64,000 bases of DNA from DATHTC01 sp963746805 (lineage in GTDB: Bacteria; Actinomycetota; Thermoleophilia; Gaiellales; Gaiellaceae): NCBI GenBank assembly GCA_963746805.1, contig CAVVCQ010000001.1:248001-312000 (forward strand). The letters run 5' to 3'. The notes beneath the pieces were generated by a model, which made no database searches, was not told the DNA's origin, and saw only the letters and a list, made by a program, of their open reading frames with translations. Below, in pieces: positions 17,109 to 26,756 of this stretch (position 1 is the stretch's first letter; each line of letters opens with the position of its first letter). A program made the translations under genes and the position numbers.

Positions 17109-18201
17109 GCGAGCTCTTCGGCCCGATCTTCGCGCCCGACCCGCTCCGCGACGTCGTCTCGGGGCGCTGCCTGGCTCGCCGCCATGCTCGAGGCCGAGCG
17201 GGCGCTGGCCACCGCGCGCGGGATCGAGGCCCGCTTCGACCCGGCGGACTACGACCTCGACGCGATCGCGCGCGAGGGGCGCGCTGTCGGAAATCCCGGT
17301 CGAGCCGCTCGTCCGCGCGCTGCGGCAGCGCGCGCCCGAGGCGCACGTCGGCGCGACCTCGCAGGACATCCTCGACACCGCCGCGATGCTCGTCGCGCGC
17401 AACGCCCGGGCGCTGATCGCGGCAGAGGTCGACGGGCTGGCGACGGCTTGCGCACGACTTGCCGACGAGCACCGCGCGACCGTCATGCCGGCACGGACGC
17501 TGCTGCAGCAGGCGGTGCCGACGACGTTCGGCCTGAAGGCCGCGGTCTGGCTCGACGCGGTCGGTTCCGCCGAGGCGCGCCTCACCGCCTGGCGGCCCGT
17601 CGCCTCGCTCGGCGGCGCCGCGGGAACGCTCGCGCTCCTCGGCGACGCCGGGATCGACGTGCTGCACGCCTACGCGGCCGAGCTCGACCTCGACGAGCCC
17701 GACGTCCCCTGGCACGCGACGCGGACGCCCGTGCGGGAGCTCGTGGCCGCGCTGGACGCCGTCGCGACCGCGTGCGCGAAGATCGCGCTCGACGTCCTCC
17801 TGCTCGCGCAGACGGAGGTGGGGGAGGTGCGCGTCCCCGGCGGCGGCTCGTCGACGATGCCGCACAAGCGGAACCCGGTCGGTCCCGTCCTCGCGCGGGC
17901 GTGCGCGCTCCGTGTCCACGCCCTCGCGGCGTTGTTCACGGGCGAGCACGAGCACGAGCGGGCGGCCGGCGCGTGGCACGCCGAGTGGGAGCCGCTGTGC
18001 GACCTGCTCTCGCTGACCGGGGCGGCGGCGTTCCACGTGCGGGGCGCGCTCGACGGGCTCGAGGTCGACGCCGAGCGGATGCGGGCGAACCTCCGCGCCG
18101 AGGCCACGTCCGAGGGCGGTGCAGACGTCGTGCCCGAGGACTACCTCGGCTCGGCCGTCGCGTTCGTCGACCGGGCGCTCGCGCGACGCCGTCGGGGGTG
18201 A
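17105..18201 (+). CDS. pcaB: 3-carboxy-cis,cis-muconate cycloisomerase, two frameshifts
   Basis: A fumarase/aspartase-superfamily enzyme of the protocatechuate branch that lactonises 3-carboxymuconate. GGGSSTMPHKRNPVGPVLA is the superfamily signature with the catalytic Ser loop. GATSQDILDTA is the conserved upstream motif. The gene starts at a GTG overlapping the pobA stop, but two single-base insertions break the frame: a T near 17171 (the frame resumes at WLAAMLEAERALA) and a G near 17304 (resumes at VEPLVRALRQRAPEAHVG). Removing both gives 1095 nt, 364 aa. This is most likely sequence error, since the rest of the operon is intact. Confidence 0.88.
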
Positions 18202-18881
18202 GCCCACCGCTCCTCCTGTCGCCCTCGCTCGGGACGACGCATGCGGTGTGGGAGCCGAACGTCGCGCGGCTCGCGACGCAGTTCGACGTCGTGCGGTACG
18301 ACCACCCCGGGCACGGCGACGCGCCCGTCGGCCCGCGGACGATCGAGGGCTTCGCGCAGGCGGCGCTCGCGGCGGCGGACGCTGCCGGGCTCGACCGCTT
18401 CTCGTACTGCGGCCTCTCGCTCGGCGGGATGGTCGGAATGTGGCTCGCCGCGAATGTCCCGGAGCGGGTCGAGCGGCTCGTCCTCGCATGCACGGCGCCG
18501 TTTCTGCCGCCGGTCGACCAATGGCTCGAGCGGGCCGCGACCGTGCGCGCGCACGGCGTCGGCGCCGTCGCGGACGCAGTCGTCGGGCGCTGGTTCACCG
18601 AGCGGTTCGCCGACCCGGAGCCGTGGCGCCGGCACCTCGTCTCGACGCCGGCCGAGGGCTACGCCCGCGCGTGCGAGGCGCTGGCTGCGATGGACCTCCG
18701 GCGCGATCTGGCCCGGATCACAGCCCCGACAACCGTGATCCTCGGCCGCCACGACCCCGTTGTGAACGACGAGAACCGGCGGCTGCTCGCCGCGCTCGGA
18801 CCAGTCGTGACGCTCGACGCGGCGCATCTCGCGAACGTCGAGCAGCCCGATGCGTTCAGCGATACGGTGCTCGCCGCGTGA
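18198..18881 (+). CDS. pcaD: 3-oxoadipate enol-lactonase
   Basis: 227 residues of alpha/beta-hydrolase fold. It hydrolyses 3-oxoadipate enol-lactone to 3-oxoadipate. The nucleophile elbow is CGLSLGGMVG; the acid is in GRHDPVV and the His in AAHLANVEQP, completing the triad. SPSLGTTHAVWEPNVARL is the typical PcaD N-terminus. GTG overlaps the pcaB stop, and its own stop overlaps pcaC. In many actinobacteria PcaD and PcaC are fused as PcaL; here they are two coupled genes. Confidence 0.92.
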   Translation: MSPPLLLSPSLGTTHAVWEPNVARLATQFDVVRYDHPGHGDAPVGPRTIEGFAQAALAAADAAGLDRFSYCGLSLGGMVGMWLAANVPERVERLVLACTAPFLPPVDQWLERAATVRAHGVGAVADAVVGRWFTERFADPEPWRRHLVSTPAEGYARACEALAAMDLRRDLARITAPTTVILGRHDPVVNDENRRLLAALGPVVTLDAAHLANVEQPDAFSDTVLAA

Positions 18882-19243
18882 GCCACGAGGAAGGCATGCG
18901 GGTGCGGCGCGAGGTGCTCGGGGACGAGCACGTCGACCGCGCCGTCGGGCGGACGACCGATTTCACGCGTGAGTTCCAGGACTTCATCACGCGCTACGCC
19001 TGGGGCGAGATCTGGACGCGGCCGGGCCTGGACCGGCGCATGCGGAGCGCCGTCACGCTCACCGCGCTCGTCGCCGCGGGCCGCCACGAGGAGCTCGCCA
19101 TGCACGTCCGCGCCGCGCTGCGGAACGGGCTGACGCAGGACGAGATCAAGGAGGTCCTGCTCCAGAGCGCGGTGTACTGCGGCGTCCCGGCGGCGAACTC
19201 GGCGTTCGCGATCGCCCAGCGCGTCCTCGACGAGTCGGCCTGA
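18878..19243 (+). CDS. pcaC: 4-carboxymuconolactone decarboxylase
   Basis: 121 residues, a member of the AhpD-like/CMD family. GMRVRREVLGDEHVDRA is the canonical PcaC start. FITRYAWGEIWTRPGLDRR is the active-site region. LTQDEIKEVLLQSAVYCGVP is the C-terminal signature. It decarboxylates 4-carboxymuconolactone to the enol-lactone used by PcaD. It is the last gene of the operon; the next gene is convergent and ends 1 nt beyond. Confidence 0.93.
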   Translation: MSHEEGMRVRREVLGDEHVDRAVGRTTDFTREFQDFITRYAWGEIWTRPGLDRRMRSAVTLTALVAAGRHEELAMHVRAALRNGLTQDEIKEVLLQSAVYCGVPAANSAFAIAQRVLDESA

Positions 19244-19244
19244 G

Positions 19245-20884
19245 CTACGCGGCGCGATCGGCGCGCGGCAGCTCCACGACGAACGTCGCGCCGGCGCCCG
19301 TCTCCGAGCGGACGTGGAGCCGGCCGCCCATGCGCCGCACGAGCTCGCGCGAGATGTAGAGCCCGAGGCCGGTGCCCGCGGGGTTGCGCGTCAGCTGCGG
19401 GTCGCCGCGGTAGAACTTCTCGAAGATCCGCTGCTGCTCGGCGAGCGGGATGCCCGGCCCCGTGTCGGAGACCGAGAGCCTCGCCGCGCGCTCGTCCGCC
19501 GCCACGCGAACCGTCACGGCCGCGCCGCCGCCGTACTTGACGGCGTTGTCGACGAGGTTGACGAGCACCTGCTGAATCCGGTCGGGGTCGCCCGTCGCGA
19601 CGGCCGGGTCGGATGCGAGCTCGACCGCGACGGACGCCGAGTCCGGGAGCTGCGGGCGCATCGCCTCGACCGTCTCGGCGGTCAGCTCCGCGAGGTCGAC
19701 GGCCTCGCGATCCACCGCCAGCTCGCCGCGGTCGAGCTTCGTCGTCAGGAGGATGTCGTCGACGATGTGGCCGAGGCGACCTGCCTGCGCGGCGATCATC
19801 TCGAGCAGCTTCTGCGCGTCGTCGGGTGCGAGGTCGCGGCCTCGCCGGAGCAGCGTCTCGGCGGCGCCGTAGATCGCCGCCGTCGGCGTCCGCAGCTCGT
19901 GCGAGACGGTCGCGACGAAGTCGCTCTTCTCCTCCTCGAGGCGCCGCTCGTTCGTGACGTCCCGGAACGCGTAGACGACGCCGCCCGCGCCGCGCACCGC
20001 CACGAACGACAGCCACAGGTCGCGCCCGCCGCGCTCGACCGGCAGCGTCACGGCACGCGAGGACGTGCCGCCGCCGACCGGGATCGCCTCCGCGAGCGCC
20101 GGCCAACCGGGGATCACCTCGTCGAGCCCGCGCCCGACGACGTCCGCGGCCCGGAGCCCGGTGACGACCTCGGCTGCGCGGTTCCACAGCTGGACGACCC
20201 CGTCCTCGGCGCAGAGGAAGATCCCGTCGCCCACCGCCTCGAGCACGTGCGCCGCCTGCTCGCGCTCCTCCGCCACCGCCCGCGCGGCGGCCTCGGCCGC
20301 CTCGAGCCGGCGGCGCTCGACCTGCAGGCGGGCGATGCGGACGGCCGCGGCCATCTGCACGGCGAGCCCTTCGAGGATCTCCACCTGCTCCGGCACGTAG
20401 GTCGTGGTGTCGCTCATGACCTGGACGACGCCGACGACCCGCCCCTCGTCCTTCACCGGCACCATGATCGCCGCGGTCACGCCGACCGGCGTGTCGGGTG
20501 TTCGCCGCACCGAGCCCTCGCGGTCGACGGTGTAGTACGTGCCTGCCGGGGTCCTGCACGCGCTCGGGCACGGCGTTCTCGAGCAGCGGCACGCCCTCGG
20601 CGATGACGCGGCTCTGCATCCCGCCCGCGGGGTTGAGCTCGAGCGGCGGCAGCGTCGCCGGGTCGATCTCGTTCCCGTCGACCCAGACGTACTCGGCGCG
20701 GATCAGCCCGTCGCGCTCGTCGTAGGACGAGACGACGATCCCGTCGTGCTGGACGACGTCCGCCGAGCAGCTCGTGGAAGCGACGGTAGATCCGGTCGGG
20801 GTCGAGGCTCTCGCCGAGTTGGCGCGCGACTTCGAGCAGGAGCGCTGCCGTCTCGGCCTTCCGCTCGAGCTCGCGCTCGCTCAC
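19245..20884 (-). CDS. Sensor histidine kinase (GAF-PAS-HisKA-HATPase), two frameshifts
   Basis: About 545 residues after correction. Residues ~1-170 look like a GAF domain (IMVPVKDEGRVVGVVQVMSD near its end). Residues ~190-300 are a PAS domain (VLEAVGDGIFLCAEDGVVQL). HisKA is FVATVSHELRTPTAAIYG with the phospho-acceptor His. HATPase_c has the N-box LVNLVDNAVKYG, the G1 box DTGPGIP and the G2 box GTGLGLYISRELV. No transmembrane segment is evident, so it is probably soluble. Two insertions, near 20544 and 20764, break the GAF part; removing them gives 1638 nt. No response-regulator gene is adjacent, so its partner is unknown. Confidence 0.85.
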
Positions 20885-20930
20885 CGTCTGACCGTAGCCG
20901 AGTTCCCGGACTACGTGGACGCCGCGCCGG

Positions 20931-21494
20931 TCAGGTACCGCGGCGCCGGCCGGCGAGGGCCCGGACGAGCGGAATCGCCGCGCCGACCGCGAGCAGGACG
21001 AGCGCTGCGATCACGAGCGCAGGCATCCGGGTGGACGCCGCCGGCTCGGCCGTCACCGGAGCGGCCATCGCGTCGCCCGTCGCGTCGGAGCCGGAGGCCG
21101 CGGGTGGCTGCTCCTCGGGCGCCGCCGCGGGAACGTCCTCCTCGGTCGTCGTCGGTGTCTGCGTCGGCCCGGCCAGCGAGCGGGGCGCCTCCTCGGCCTC
21201 CTCGGCCTGCGCGGCCGGCGCCTCGGCGGGCGCGTCGGCGCGGGCCAGGTCGAGCAGCGCGCGCTCGATGTCCTCCGGCGCGGTCGAGTAGGCGCGGAGG
21301 TCCTCGGGCAGGCGCGCGAGCGCGTCGCGGTAGCACGCCACCGAGTAGACGCGGTCGAGCGTGCCGTCCGCCCAGTCGAGGATCACGGCCTCGCCGCACG
21401 GCGTCGCCGCGGTCGCGGAAGGCGCGCCGGCAAAGGCGAGGGCGGCGAGCAGGGCGCAGCACAGCGGCACCGTGCGACGAAGGAAGGTTCCCAT
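20931..21494 (-). CDS. Secreted or membrane-anchored protein of unknown function
   Basis: 187 residues, not recognised. An N-terminal signal peptide (FLRRTVPLCCALLAALAFAG then ATAATPCGEAV) precedes a short conserved-looking globular part with two Cys (TPCGEAVILDWADGTLDR...VACYRDALARLPEDLRAYS). Then comes a long Ala/Glu/Pro-rich low-complexity linker, and a C-terminal helix (MPALVIAALVLLAVGAAIPL) followed by RALAGRRRGT. The layout fits an extracellular domain tethered at its C-terminus. I preferred the ATG at 21494 because it starts the signal sequence. Confidence 0.6.
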   Translation of the reverse strand: MGTFLRRTVPLCCALLAALAFAGAPSATAATPCGEAVILDWADGTLDRVYSVACYRDALARLPEDLRAYSTAPEDIERALLDLARADAPAEAPAAQAEEAEEAPRSLAGPTQTPTTTEEDVPAAAPEEQPPAASGSDATGDAMAAPVTAEPAASTRMPALVIAALVLLAVGAAIPLVRALAGRRRGT

Positions 21495-21609
21495 CCCCGC
21501 ACTCCACCAGCCGCAACCTGGAGCAGCCTGAAGGCGAGTCGTGGTCATACGCTCGATCAAGGGGTTCCACGTTGCGCCATCGGGAAACCTCCCGAGCAGA
21601 CCCGCTTCG

Positions 21610-21621
21610 TTGACCGGTTAA
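21610..21621. promoter_or_regulatory. LacI-family operator before lacI
   Basis: TTGACCGGTTAA, a near-perfect dyad centred on CCGG, 61 nt before the GTG of the LacI-type gene. The identical 12-mer (reverse strand) stands before the GH1 gene at 31884-31895, and TGAACCGGATAA stands before the GH5-like gene at 22806-22817. The flanks of the first two copies also agree (GATTTGG then TCGCC). CG-centred dyads are the usual LacI/GalR operator form, so autoregulation is likely. Confidence 0.75.
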
Positions 21622-21681
21622 GCGATTTGGGTCGCCGGGCGATATGATCGGCGCCGGAGGCGGCCGCGGGAAGGGCGGAGA

Positions 21682-22752
21682 GTGGCGAGGAACACAGGTG
21701 GAGAGCGGAGGGTCACGATCGCGGACATCGCGGCGCGGGCCGGCGTGTCGAAGGGCGCCGTCTCGTACGCGCTGAACGGGCAGCCCGGCGTCTCCGACGC
21801 GACCCGCGAGCGGATCCTCGCGATCGCCGCCGACCTCGGCTGGTACCCGAACCGCGCCGCCCGCGCGCTCTCGGCCTCGCGCGCGGACGCGTGCGGCCTC
21901 GTGATCGCCCGCCCGTCGCGGATCCTCGCGCTCGAGCCGTTCTTCATGGAGTTCATCTCCGGCGTCGAGGCCGAGCTCTCGGCGCGCGGGGTCGCGCTCA
22001 TGATCCAGCTCGTCACCGACCCCGAGGAGGAGTGCGAGGTCTACCGGCGCTGGTGGGCGGAGCGGCGCGTCGACGGCGTCATGCTCCTCGACCCGCGGCG
22101 GGACGATCCGCGCATCGCCGAGGTCCTCCGTCTCGGGCTCCCGGCCGTCGCGGTCGGGCAACCGTCGGCCGGGGCGGCGATCCCCGCCGTCGCGCACGAC
22201 GAGGAGGCGGCCACGGCGGAGGTCGTCCGCTACCTCGCGGCGCTCGGACACGAGCGGATCACGCGCGTCGGCGGCGTCAGCGAATTCGTCCACAACGTCC
22301 GCCGCACGCAGGCGTTTCTCGTCACGGCCGCCGAGCTCGGCATCGCGGCCGACGTCGTGGACAGCGACTACACGCCGGCGAGCGGAGCGCGCGTCACGAG
22401 GCAGCTCCTCTCGCGTACCGAGCGGCCGACCGCGATCGTCTACGACAGCGACGTCCTCGCCGTGACCGGCCTCGGCGTCGCGCACCAGATGGGCTTCGCC
22501 GTTCCCGAGGACGTGTCGATCGTCGGCTGGGACGACTCGCTGATGTGCCGCGTCGTCCACCCGCCGCTGACGGCGATGACGCGCGACATCGTCGGTTACG
22601 GCTCGATCGTCGCGGTGCGCCTGCTCGCGGAGATCGAGGGCGAGGCTGCGGGGAACGTCCAGGCCCCGACGGGCGAGTTGACGCCGCGCGGGAGCACCGG
22701 GCCGGTAACGGAGATCCGGCGGCCCCGCGCAGTGGGCCAGCGCGGCCGCTGA
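21682..22752 (+). CDS. LacI/GalR-family transcriptional regulator
   Basis: 356 residues. The N-terminal HTH (VTIADIAARAGVSKGAVSYA, then LNGQPGVSDATRERI) includes the hinge helix (WYPNRAARALSASRADACGL). A periplasmic-binding-protein-like effector domain follows, with FFMEFISGVEAEL and a C-terminal PEDVSIVGWDDSLMCRVVHP. It is probably a repressor released by a mono- or oligosaccharide derived from plant polysaccharide. The GTG start follows GGGAAGGGCGGAG. Its own promoter, the hydrolase-importer operon immediately downstream, and the GH1 gene share the same operator sequence. Confidence 0.93.
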   Translation: MARNTGGERRVTIADIAARAGVSKGAVSYALNGQPGVSDATRERILAIAADLGWYPNRAARALSASRADACGLVIARPSRILALEPFFMEFISGVEAELSARGVALMIQLVTDPEEECEVYRRWWAERRVDGVMLLDPRRDDPRIAEVLRLGLPAVAVGQPSAGAAIPAVAHDEEAATAEVVRYLAALGHERITRVGGVSEFVHNVRRTQAFLVTAAELGIAADVVDSDYTPASGARVTRQLLSRTERPTAIVYDSDVLAVTGLGVAHQMGFAVPEDVSIVGWDDSLMCRVVHPPLTAMTRDIVGYGSIVAVRLLAEIEGEAAGNVQAPTGELTPRGSTGPVTEIRRPRAVGQRGR

Positions 22753-22805
22753 CCGCGTCGAGCGGACCGCTCCCAACGGAAATCCGTGCTTCTCCCGGTT
22801 GACAC

Positions 22806-22817
22806 TGAACCGGATAA
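22806..22817. promoter_or_regulatory. LacI-family operator before the GH5-like gene
   Basis: TGAACCGGATAA matches the TTGACCGGTTAA operators elsewhere in this cluster in 9 of 12 positions and shares the downstream flank GATTTGGTCGCC with the copy before lacI. A perfect -35 hexamer TTGACA lies at 22799-22804, partly abutting it; no convincing -10 follows. The position, 45 nt before the likely GTG start of the hydrolase, suits repression of the hydrolase-importer operon. Confidence 0.65.
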
Positions 22818-22861
22818 GTGATTTGGTCGCCAACACGTGAACGGAACGCGACGACGGCGGC

Positions 22862-24835
22862 GTGCGAGCGCGCAGGGGGAGCCCTGCGGACGAGCCCTGG
22901 CTCGGGGTGAACTTCTGGTCGCGGGCGGGTGGGCCGCGAATGTGGACGGCCCGCTACGACGGCGCCGTGGTGCGCGAGGAGCTCGAGACGCTTGCGGCGC
23001 ACGGGCTCAACGTGACGCGGTCGTTCTGCTTCTGGCCGGACTTCGTGCCCGAGCCCGAGCGGCTCGACGGCGACGTCCTCGACCGCTTCGCGGACTTCCT
23101 CGACGCCCACGTCGAACGCGGCCTCGGGACGATCCCGACCTTCGTCGTCGGCCACATGTCCGGGCAGAACTGGGACCCGGCCTGGCGCGACGGCCGCGAC
23201 CTCTACCGCGACGTGTGGCTCGTCTCGCAGCAGGCCTGGCTCGCCGGCGAGCTCGCGCGCCGCTTCGGGGGCCACCGCGCAGTCGTGGGCTGGCTCGTCT
23301 CGAACGAGATGCCGCTCTACGGCGGCCCCGCCGAGGCAGCGGAGATCGAGGCGTGGGCGCGTCCGATCGTGCAGGCGGTCCGGGCCGCGGGCGCGACCCA
23401 GCCGATCTCGCTCGGCGACGGCGCCTGGGGCGTGGAGGTGACGGGGCGCGACAACGGCTACTCGCTGCGCACGCTCGCGCCGCTCGTCGACTTCGTCGGT
23501 CCGCACACCTACCCGATGCAGGACGACGAGCTACGCCAGCTGCTGACACCCGCCTTCGCCTGTGAGCTCGCGGGCAGCTTCGGCAAGCCGGTGATCCTCG
23601 AGGAGTTCGGCGTCAGCTCCGACTTCGCCGCCGACGACCACGCCGCCGACTACTACCGCGGGGTCCTCCACACGACCCTGCTCGCCGGGGCACGCGGCTG
23701 GCTCGCCTGGTGCAACGCCGACTTCGACGACCTCCGCCACGAGGACCCGTACCGGCACCACCTGTTCGAGCTCCACTTCGGCCTCACCGACGCCGAGGGC
23801 CGCCCGAAGCCGGCGCTCCTCGAGCTCGAGCGGTTCGCGACGCTCGTCCGCGAGCTCGCGGAGCGGGGCTTCGAGCGCGTCGCGGGCGAGGCGGCGATCG
23901 TCGTCCCGGAGCACTTCGAGCGCGTCCTCCCGTTCACCGAGCAGTCGTACCGCGACGACCTGCGCGACAACCTGCTGCAGGGCTACGTCGCCGCGCGCGC
24001 GGCCGACCTGCCGGTCGAGCTCGTGCGCGAGCGGGACGGGATCTCCGGCGGCGCCAAGCTGTATCTCCTCCCGAGCGTGAAGGCGCTCACCGGCCCCGGC
24101 GTCGACCGCCTGCTGCGGCTCGCGTCCGAGGGCGCGACCGTCTACGCCTCGTACTTCGCGGGGAGCACGGCGAACCAGCGCGGCCCATGGCTGGGGTCGC
24201 TGGAGGAGCTCTTCGGCGTCCGGCACCGCCTCCGCTACGGACTCGTCGACCCGATCGAGGACGACGAGGTCGTGCTCGAGCTCGTGGAGCCGCTCGGCGA
24301 CCTGCAGGTAGGCGCGACGCTCTCGTTCCGGGCGACGGCCGGGACGGCGAGCGCCCGCGCCTACCTGCCGGTCGAGCCGGCCGGCGCGCAGGTGGTCGCC
24401 GTCGACGGCCGCGGCCGGCCGGCGCTCCTGCGCCGCGAGCTCGGCAGCGGCCGCACCTTTTTCTGTACCTATCCGCTCGAGCACCTCGCGGCGCGCACGC
24501 CGCGCGTGAACCCGGAGAGCACGTGGCGCCTGTACTCGGCGCTCGCGGACGAGGCGGGCGTGTCGCGGCCCGTCCGCGTCGCCGATCCGCGCGTGCTCGT
24601 CGGGCTCGTCCGGAGCCGCGGCTCCCGGACCGCGGTGCTCGTGAACGCTTCCCGCGACTCCGTCGTCGCCGAGCCGCTGCTCGAGGACGACGTTGAGTTC
24701 GCGGCGGCACCGGGAGCGCTGACCCTCGCGCCCGCCGCCGTCGCCGTCCTGCCGCTCCGCGGCGGGCGCGGTGACGACCGGCCGGCCGACGCGCTCGCCG
24801 TCGCCTCCGCGGAAAGGGGGGATGTGCAGCGCTAA
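22862..24835 (+). CDS. GH5-like (clan GH-A) glycoside hydrolase with C-terminal GATase1/GH42-like domain
   Basis: 657 residues, no signal peptide, so probably cytosolic and acting on imported oligosaccharides. The first ~320 residues are a TIM barrel: HGLNVTRSFCFWPDF; the acid/base Glu in GWLVSNEMPLYGG (about 150); HTYPM; and the nucleophile Glu in VILEEFGVSS (about 247). The middle and C-terminal parts (ISGGAKLYLLPSVKALTG, GATVYASYFAG, GRTFFCTYPLEHLAAR) resemble the glutamine-amidotransferase-like trimerisation domain of GH42. This suggests a beta-mannosidase, beta-glycosidase or galactosidase. Exact linkage is unknown. A GTG at 22837 is out of frame; 22862 is the first in-frame start. Confidence 0.78.
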   Translation: MRARRGSPADEPWLGVNFWSRAGGPRMWTARYDGAVVREELETLAAHGLNVTRSFCFWPDFVPEPERLDGDVLDRFADFLDAHVERGLGTIPTFVVGHMSGQNWDPAWRDGRDLYRDVWLVSQQAWLAGELARRFGGHRAVVGWLVSNEMPLYGGPAEAAEIEAWARPIVQAVRAAGATQPISLGDGAWGVEVTGRDNGYSLRTLAPLVDFVGPHTYPMQDDELRQLLTPAFACELAGSFGKPVILEEFGVSSDFAADDHAADYYRGVLHTTLLAGARGWLAWCNADFDDLRHEDPYRHHLFELHFGLTDAEGRPKPALLELERFATLVRELAERGFERVAGEAAIVVPEHFERVLPFTEQSYRDDLRDNLLQGYVAARAADLPVELVRERDGISGGAKLYLLPSVKALTGPGVDRLLRLASEGATVYASYFAGSTANQRGPWLGSLEELFGVRHRLRYGLVDPIEDDEVVLELVEPLGDLQVGATLSFRATAGTASARAYLPVEPAGAQVVAVDGRGRPALLRRELGSGRTFFCTYPLEHLAARTPRVNPESTWRLYSALADEAGVSRPVRVADPRVLVGLVRSRGSRTAVLVNASRDSVVAEPLLEDDVEFAAAPGALTLAPAAVAVLPLRGGRGDDRPADALAVASAERGDVQR

Positions 24836-24866
24836 AACTCGTCGTCGTGTCGACGACGGTCGAGTT
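24836..24866 (+). repeat. Hairpin between hydrolase and binding-protein genes
   Basis: AACTC...GAGTT encloses CGTCG...CGACG, forming an interrupted stem directly after the hydrolase stop and about 50 nt before the start of the solute-binding protein gene. No T-run follows. In binding-protein operons such structures commonly protect or separate transcripts so that the binding protein is made in excess. That role is inferred here. Confidence 0.5.
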
Positions 24867-24917
24867 GGACGTGGCCTCGGTCACGTGAGGTTCGGACGAA
24901 GACAGGAAGGTGGGATC

Positions 24918-26661
24918 GTGGCAACAACACAGAGGCACCGGTGGCTCGGAGCCGGCTTGCTCGTCTCGCTCGGCCTGATCGTGGTCCTGGCGACGACGGC
25001 AGGTGGTGTCGGGGCAAAGCCGGATGCGACGTCCGCCCTCCCGCGGTCGCAGACGCTCTACGTCTCCGGCAAGCAGTGGGGGCCGTACACCGACTTCAAC
25101 CCGTTCCGCTCGGGTGACTACGCGACCGGCGTCGTCGGGCTCGTCTACGAGACGCTGTTCCGGTACGACCCGCTGAAGGACCGCTACATCCCGTGGCTCG
25201 CGACGAACGGCCGCTGGCAGGGGACGACGTACGTCGTCACTCTGCGCCGCGGCGTGAAGTGGAGCGACGGCAAGCCCTTCACGAGCCGTGACGTGAAGTA
25301 CTCGTTCGAGACCGGGAAGCTGACCGGGTCCGACTACGCCACGATGTGGCGCTCCGGGCTGGCCGCGGTCACCACGTCGGGCGACTACACGGTGCGCTTC
25401 CGCTTCCGCGGGACGCCCAACTACCAGCAGTGGGACTTTTACCGCTACAACGTCCCGATCGCCCCGCAGCACATCTGGAAGGGGTACAGCGCCACCGCGG
25501 TCACGACCGGCAACAACGACAACATGAGCCGGCTGATCGGGACCGGGCCGTTCGTCTACGGCGGCGGCAAGGGCTCGTCGCAGACCCTGATCTGGAAGCG
25601 GCGGAACGGCTGGTGGGCGACGAAGGCACTCGGCAAGCGCATGTGGATGTCGAGCGTCGTGGACATCCACAACACCTCGAACACCGCGTCGCTGCAGAAC
25701 TTCGTCTCGGGGCGGATCGACCTCAGCAACAACTTCTTCCCCGGGGTCGACAAGCTCATCCGCGGGAACATCCAGACGTACTACACGCGGGCGCCGTACA
25801 TGCTCGCTGCCAACACGGCGTGGCTCGTCCCCAACACGACGAAGGCGCCGCTGAACGACCGCAACTTCCGCAAGGCGCTTGCGACGTCGATCGACATCAA
25901 CCGGATCGTGCGCGACGACTACGGCAACATCGTGTCGAAGGCGAGCCCGACGGGCCTCCTGCCGATCTGGGACAAGTGGATCGACAAGCCGCAGGTCGCC
26001 CGTCTCGGGTTCCGGTACAGCACCGCCCAGGCGAAGCAGCTCCTCGCCGCCAACGGCTACCGCGACCGGAACAACGACGGCTTCGTCGAGAACAAGGACG
26101 GGTCGGCGCATCAACCTCCGGCTGATCGTGCCGAACGGGTGGTCCGACTGGCAGACCGCAATCCAGATGATCGCCGACAGCGCGAAGGACTCGGGGATCC
26201 GGATCACGCCGGCCTACCCCGACTTCAACGCCCTCGTCGAGGAGCGCAACACCGGCAAGTTCGAGCTGGCGCTCAACAACGAGGTCCAGATCGGCAACTC
26301 GCCCTATCCGTACTACGAGTACCTGTTCCGGCTGCCGCTCACGGACACGCAGACCACCCGGAACTTCCAGCGCTACCAGAACCAGCGGGCCTGGAACCTG
26401 ACCGTCGCGCTCAACAAGACGCCGAACACGGCGGTCGCGAAGGCGAAGGCGATCCACAAGCAGCTCCAGCAGATCATGCTCACGGATCTGCCCGCGATTC
26501 CGCTCTGGTACAACGGCATGTGGGCCCAGTACAACACGCGCTACTGGAGCAACTTCGCGCGTTCCACCGGGTCCGGCCTCCAGAACACGCCGTCCACGTG
26601 GAACGGCTACTGGAACATGACCGGCATCGACGCGCTGGCGAAGCTGAGGCCGCGCGGCTGA
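24918..26661 (+). CDS. ABC importer substrate-binding protein (SBP_bac_5, oligosaccharide/peptide type), one frameshift
   Basis: About 580 residues after correction. A Sec-type signal (RHRWLGAGLLVSLGLIVVLA) without a lipobox Cys precedes a family 5 extracellular domain: YETLFRYDPLKDRYIPWLA, WSDGKPFTSRDVKYSFE, IGTGPFVYGGG, DRNFRKALATSIDINRIV. One extra base near 26106 (in the codons after NKDGS) breaks the frame, which resumes at RINLRLIVPNGWSDWQ; removing it gives 1743 nt. It is preceded by AGGAAGGTGGG at the GTG. With the two permeases and two ATPases downstream it forms an Opp/Dpp-type importer; the neighbours indicate beta-linked oligosaccharides rather than peptides. Confidence 0.88.
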
Positions 26662-26688
26662 CAGGGGCTCCCCCCGCAGCGCACCGGT

Positions 26689-26720
26689 TCCCGGGCGGCG
26701 GTTGCGACCGCCGCCCGGGA
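26689..26720 (+). repeat. Perfect 14-bp-stem hairpin between binding protein and permease
   Basis: TCCCGGGCGGCGGT (26689-26702) and its exact complement (26707-26720) are separated by the 4-nt loop TGCG. It sits 28 nt after the binding-protein stop and 37 nt before the permease start. With no T-tract it is unlikely to be a full terminator. It probably stabilises the 3' end of the binding-protein message or attenuates transcription into the membrane genes, which are needed in smaller amounts. Confidence 0.7.
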
Positions 26721-26756
26721 CCTGCGCACAATGCCCCGTGACGAGTCCGAGACGAC

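Noticed and set aside
22799..22827. TTGACA at 22799 as a complete sigma-70 promoter for the GH5-like gene
   Set aside because: No acceptable -10 hexamer lies 16-19 nt downstream (the sequence there is TTTGGT). I kept only the operator.
22837..22862. GTG at 22837 as the start of the GH5-like protein
   Set aside because: It is out of frame with the barrel; it would need a one-base change. The in-frame GTG at 22862 suffices.
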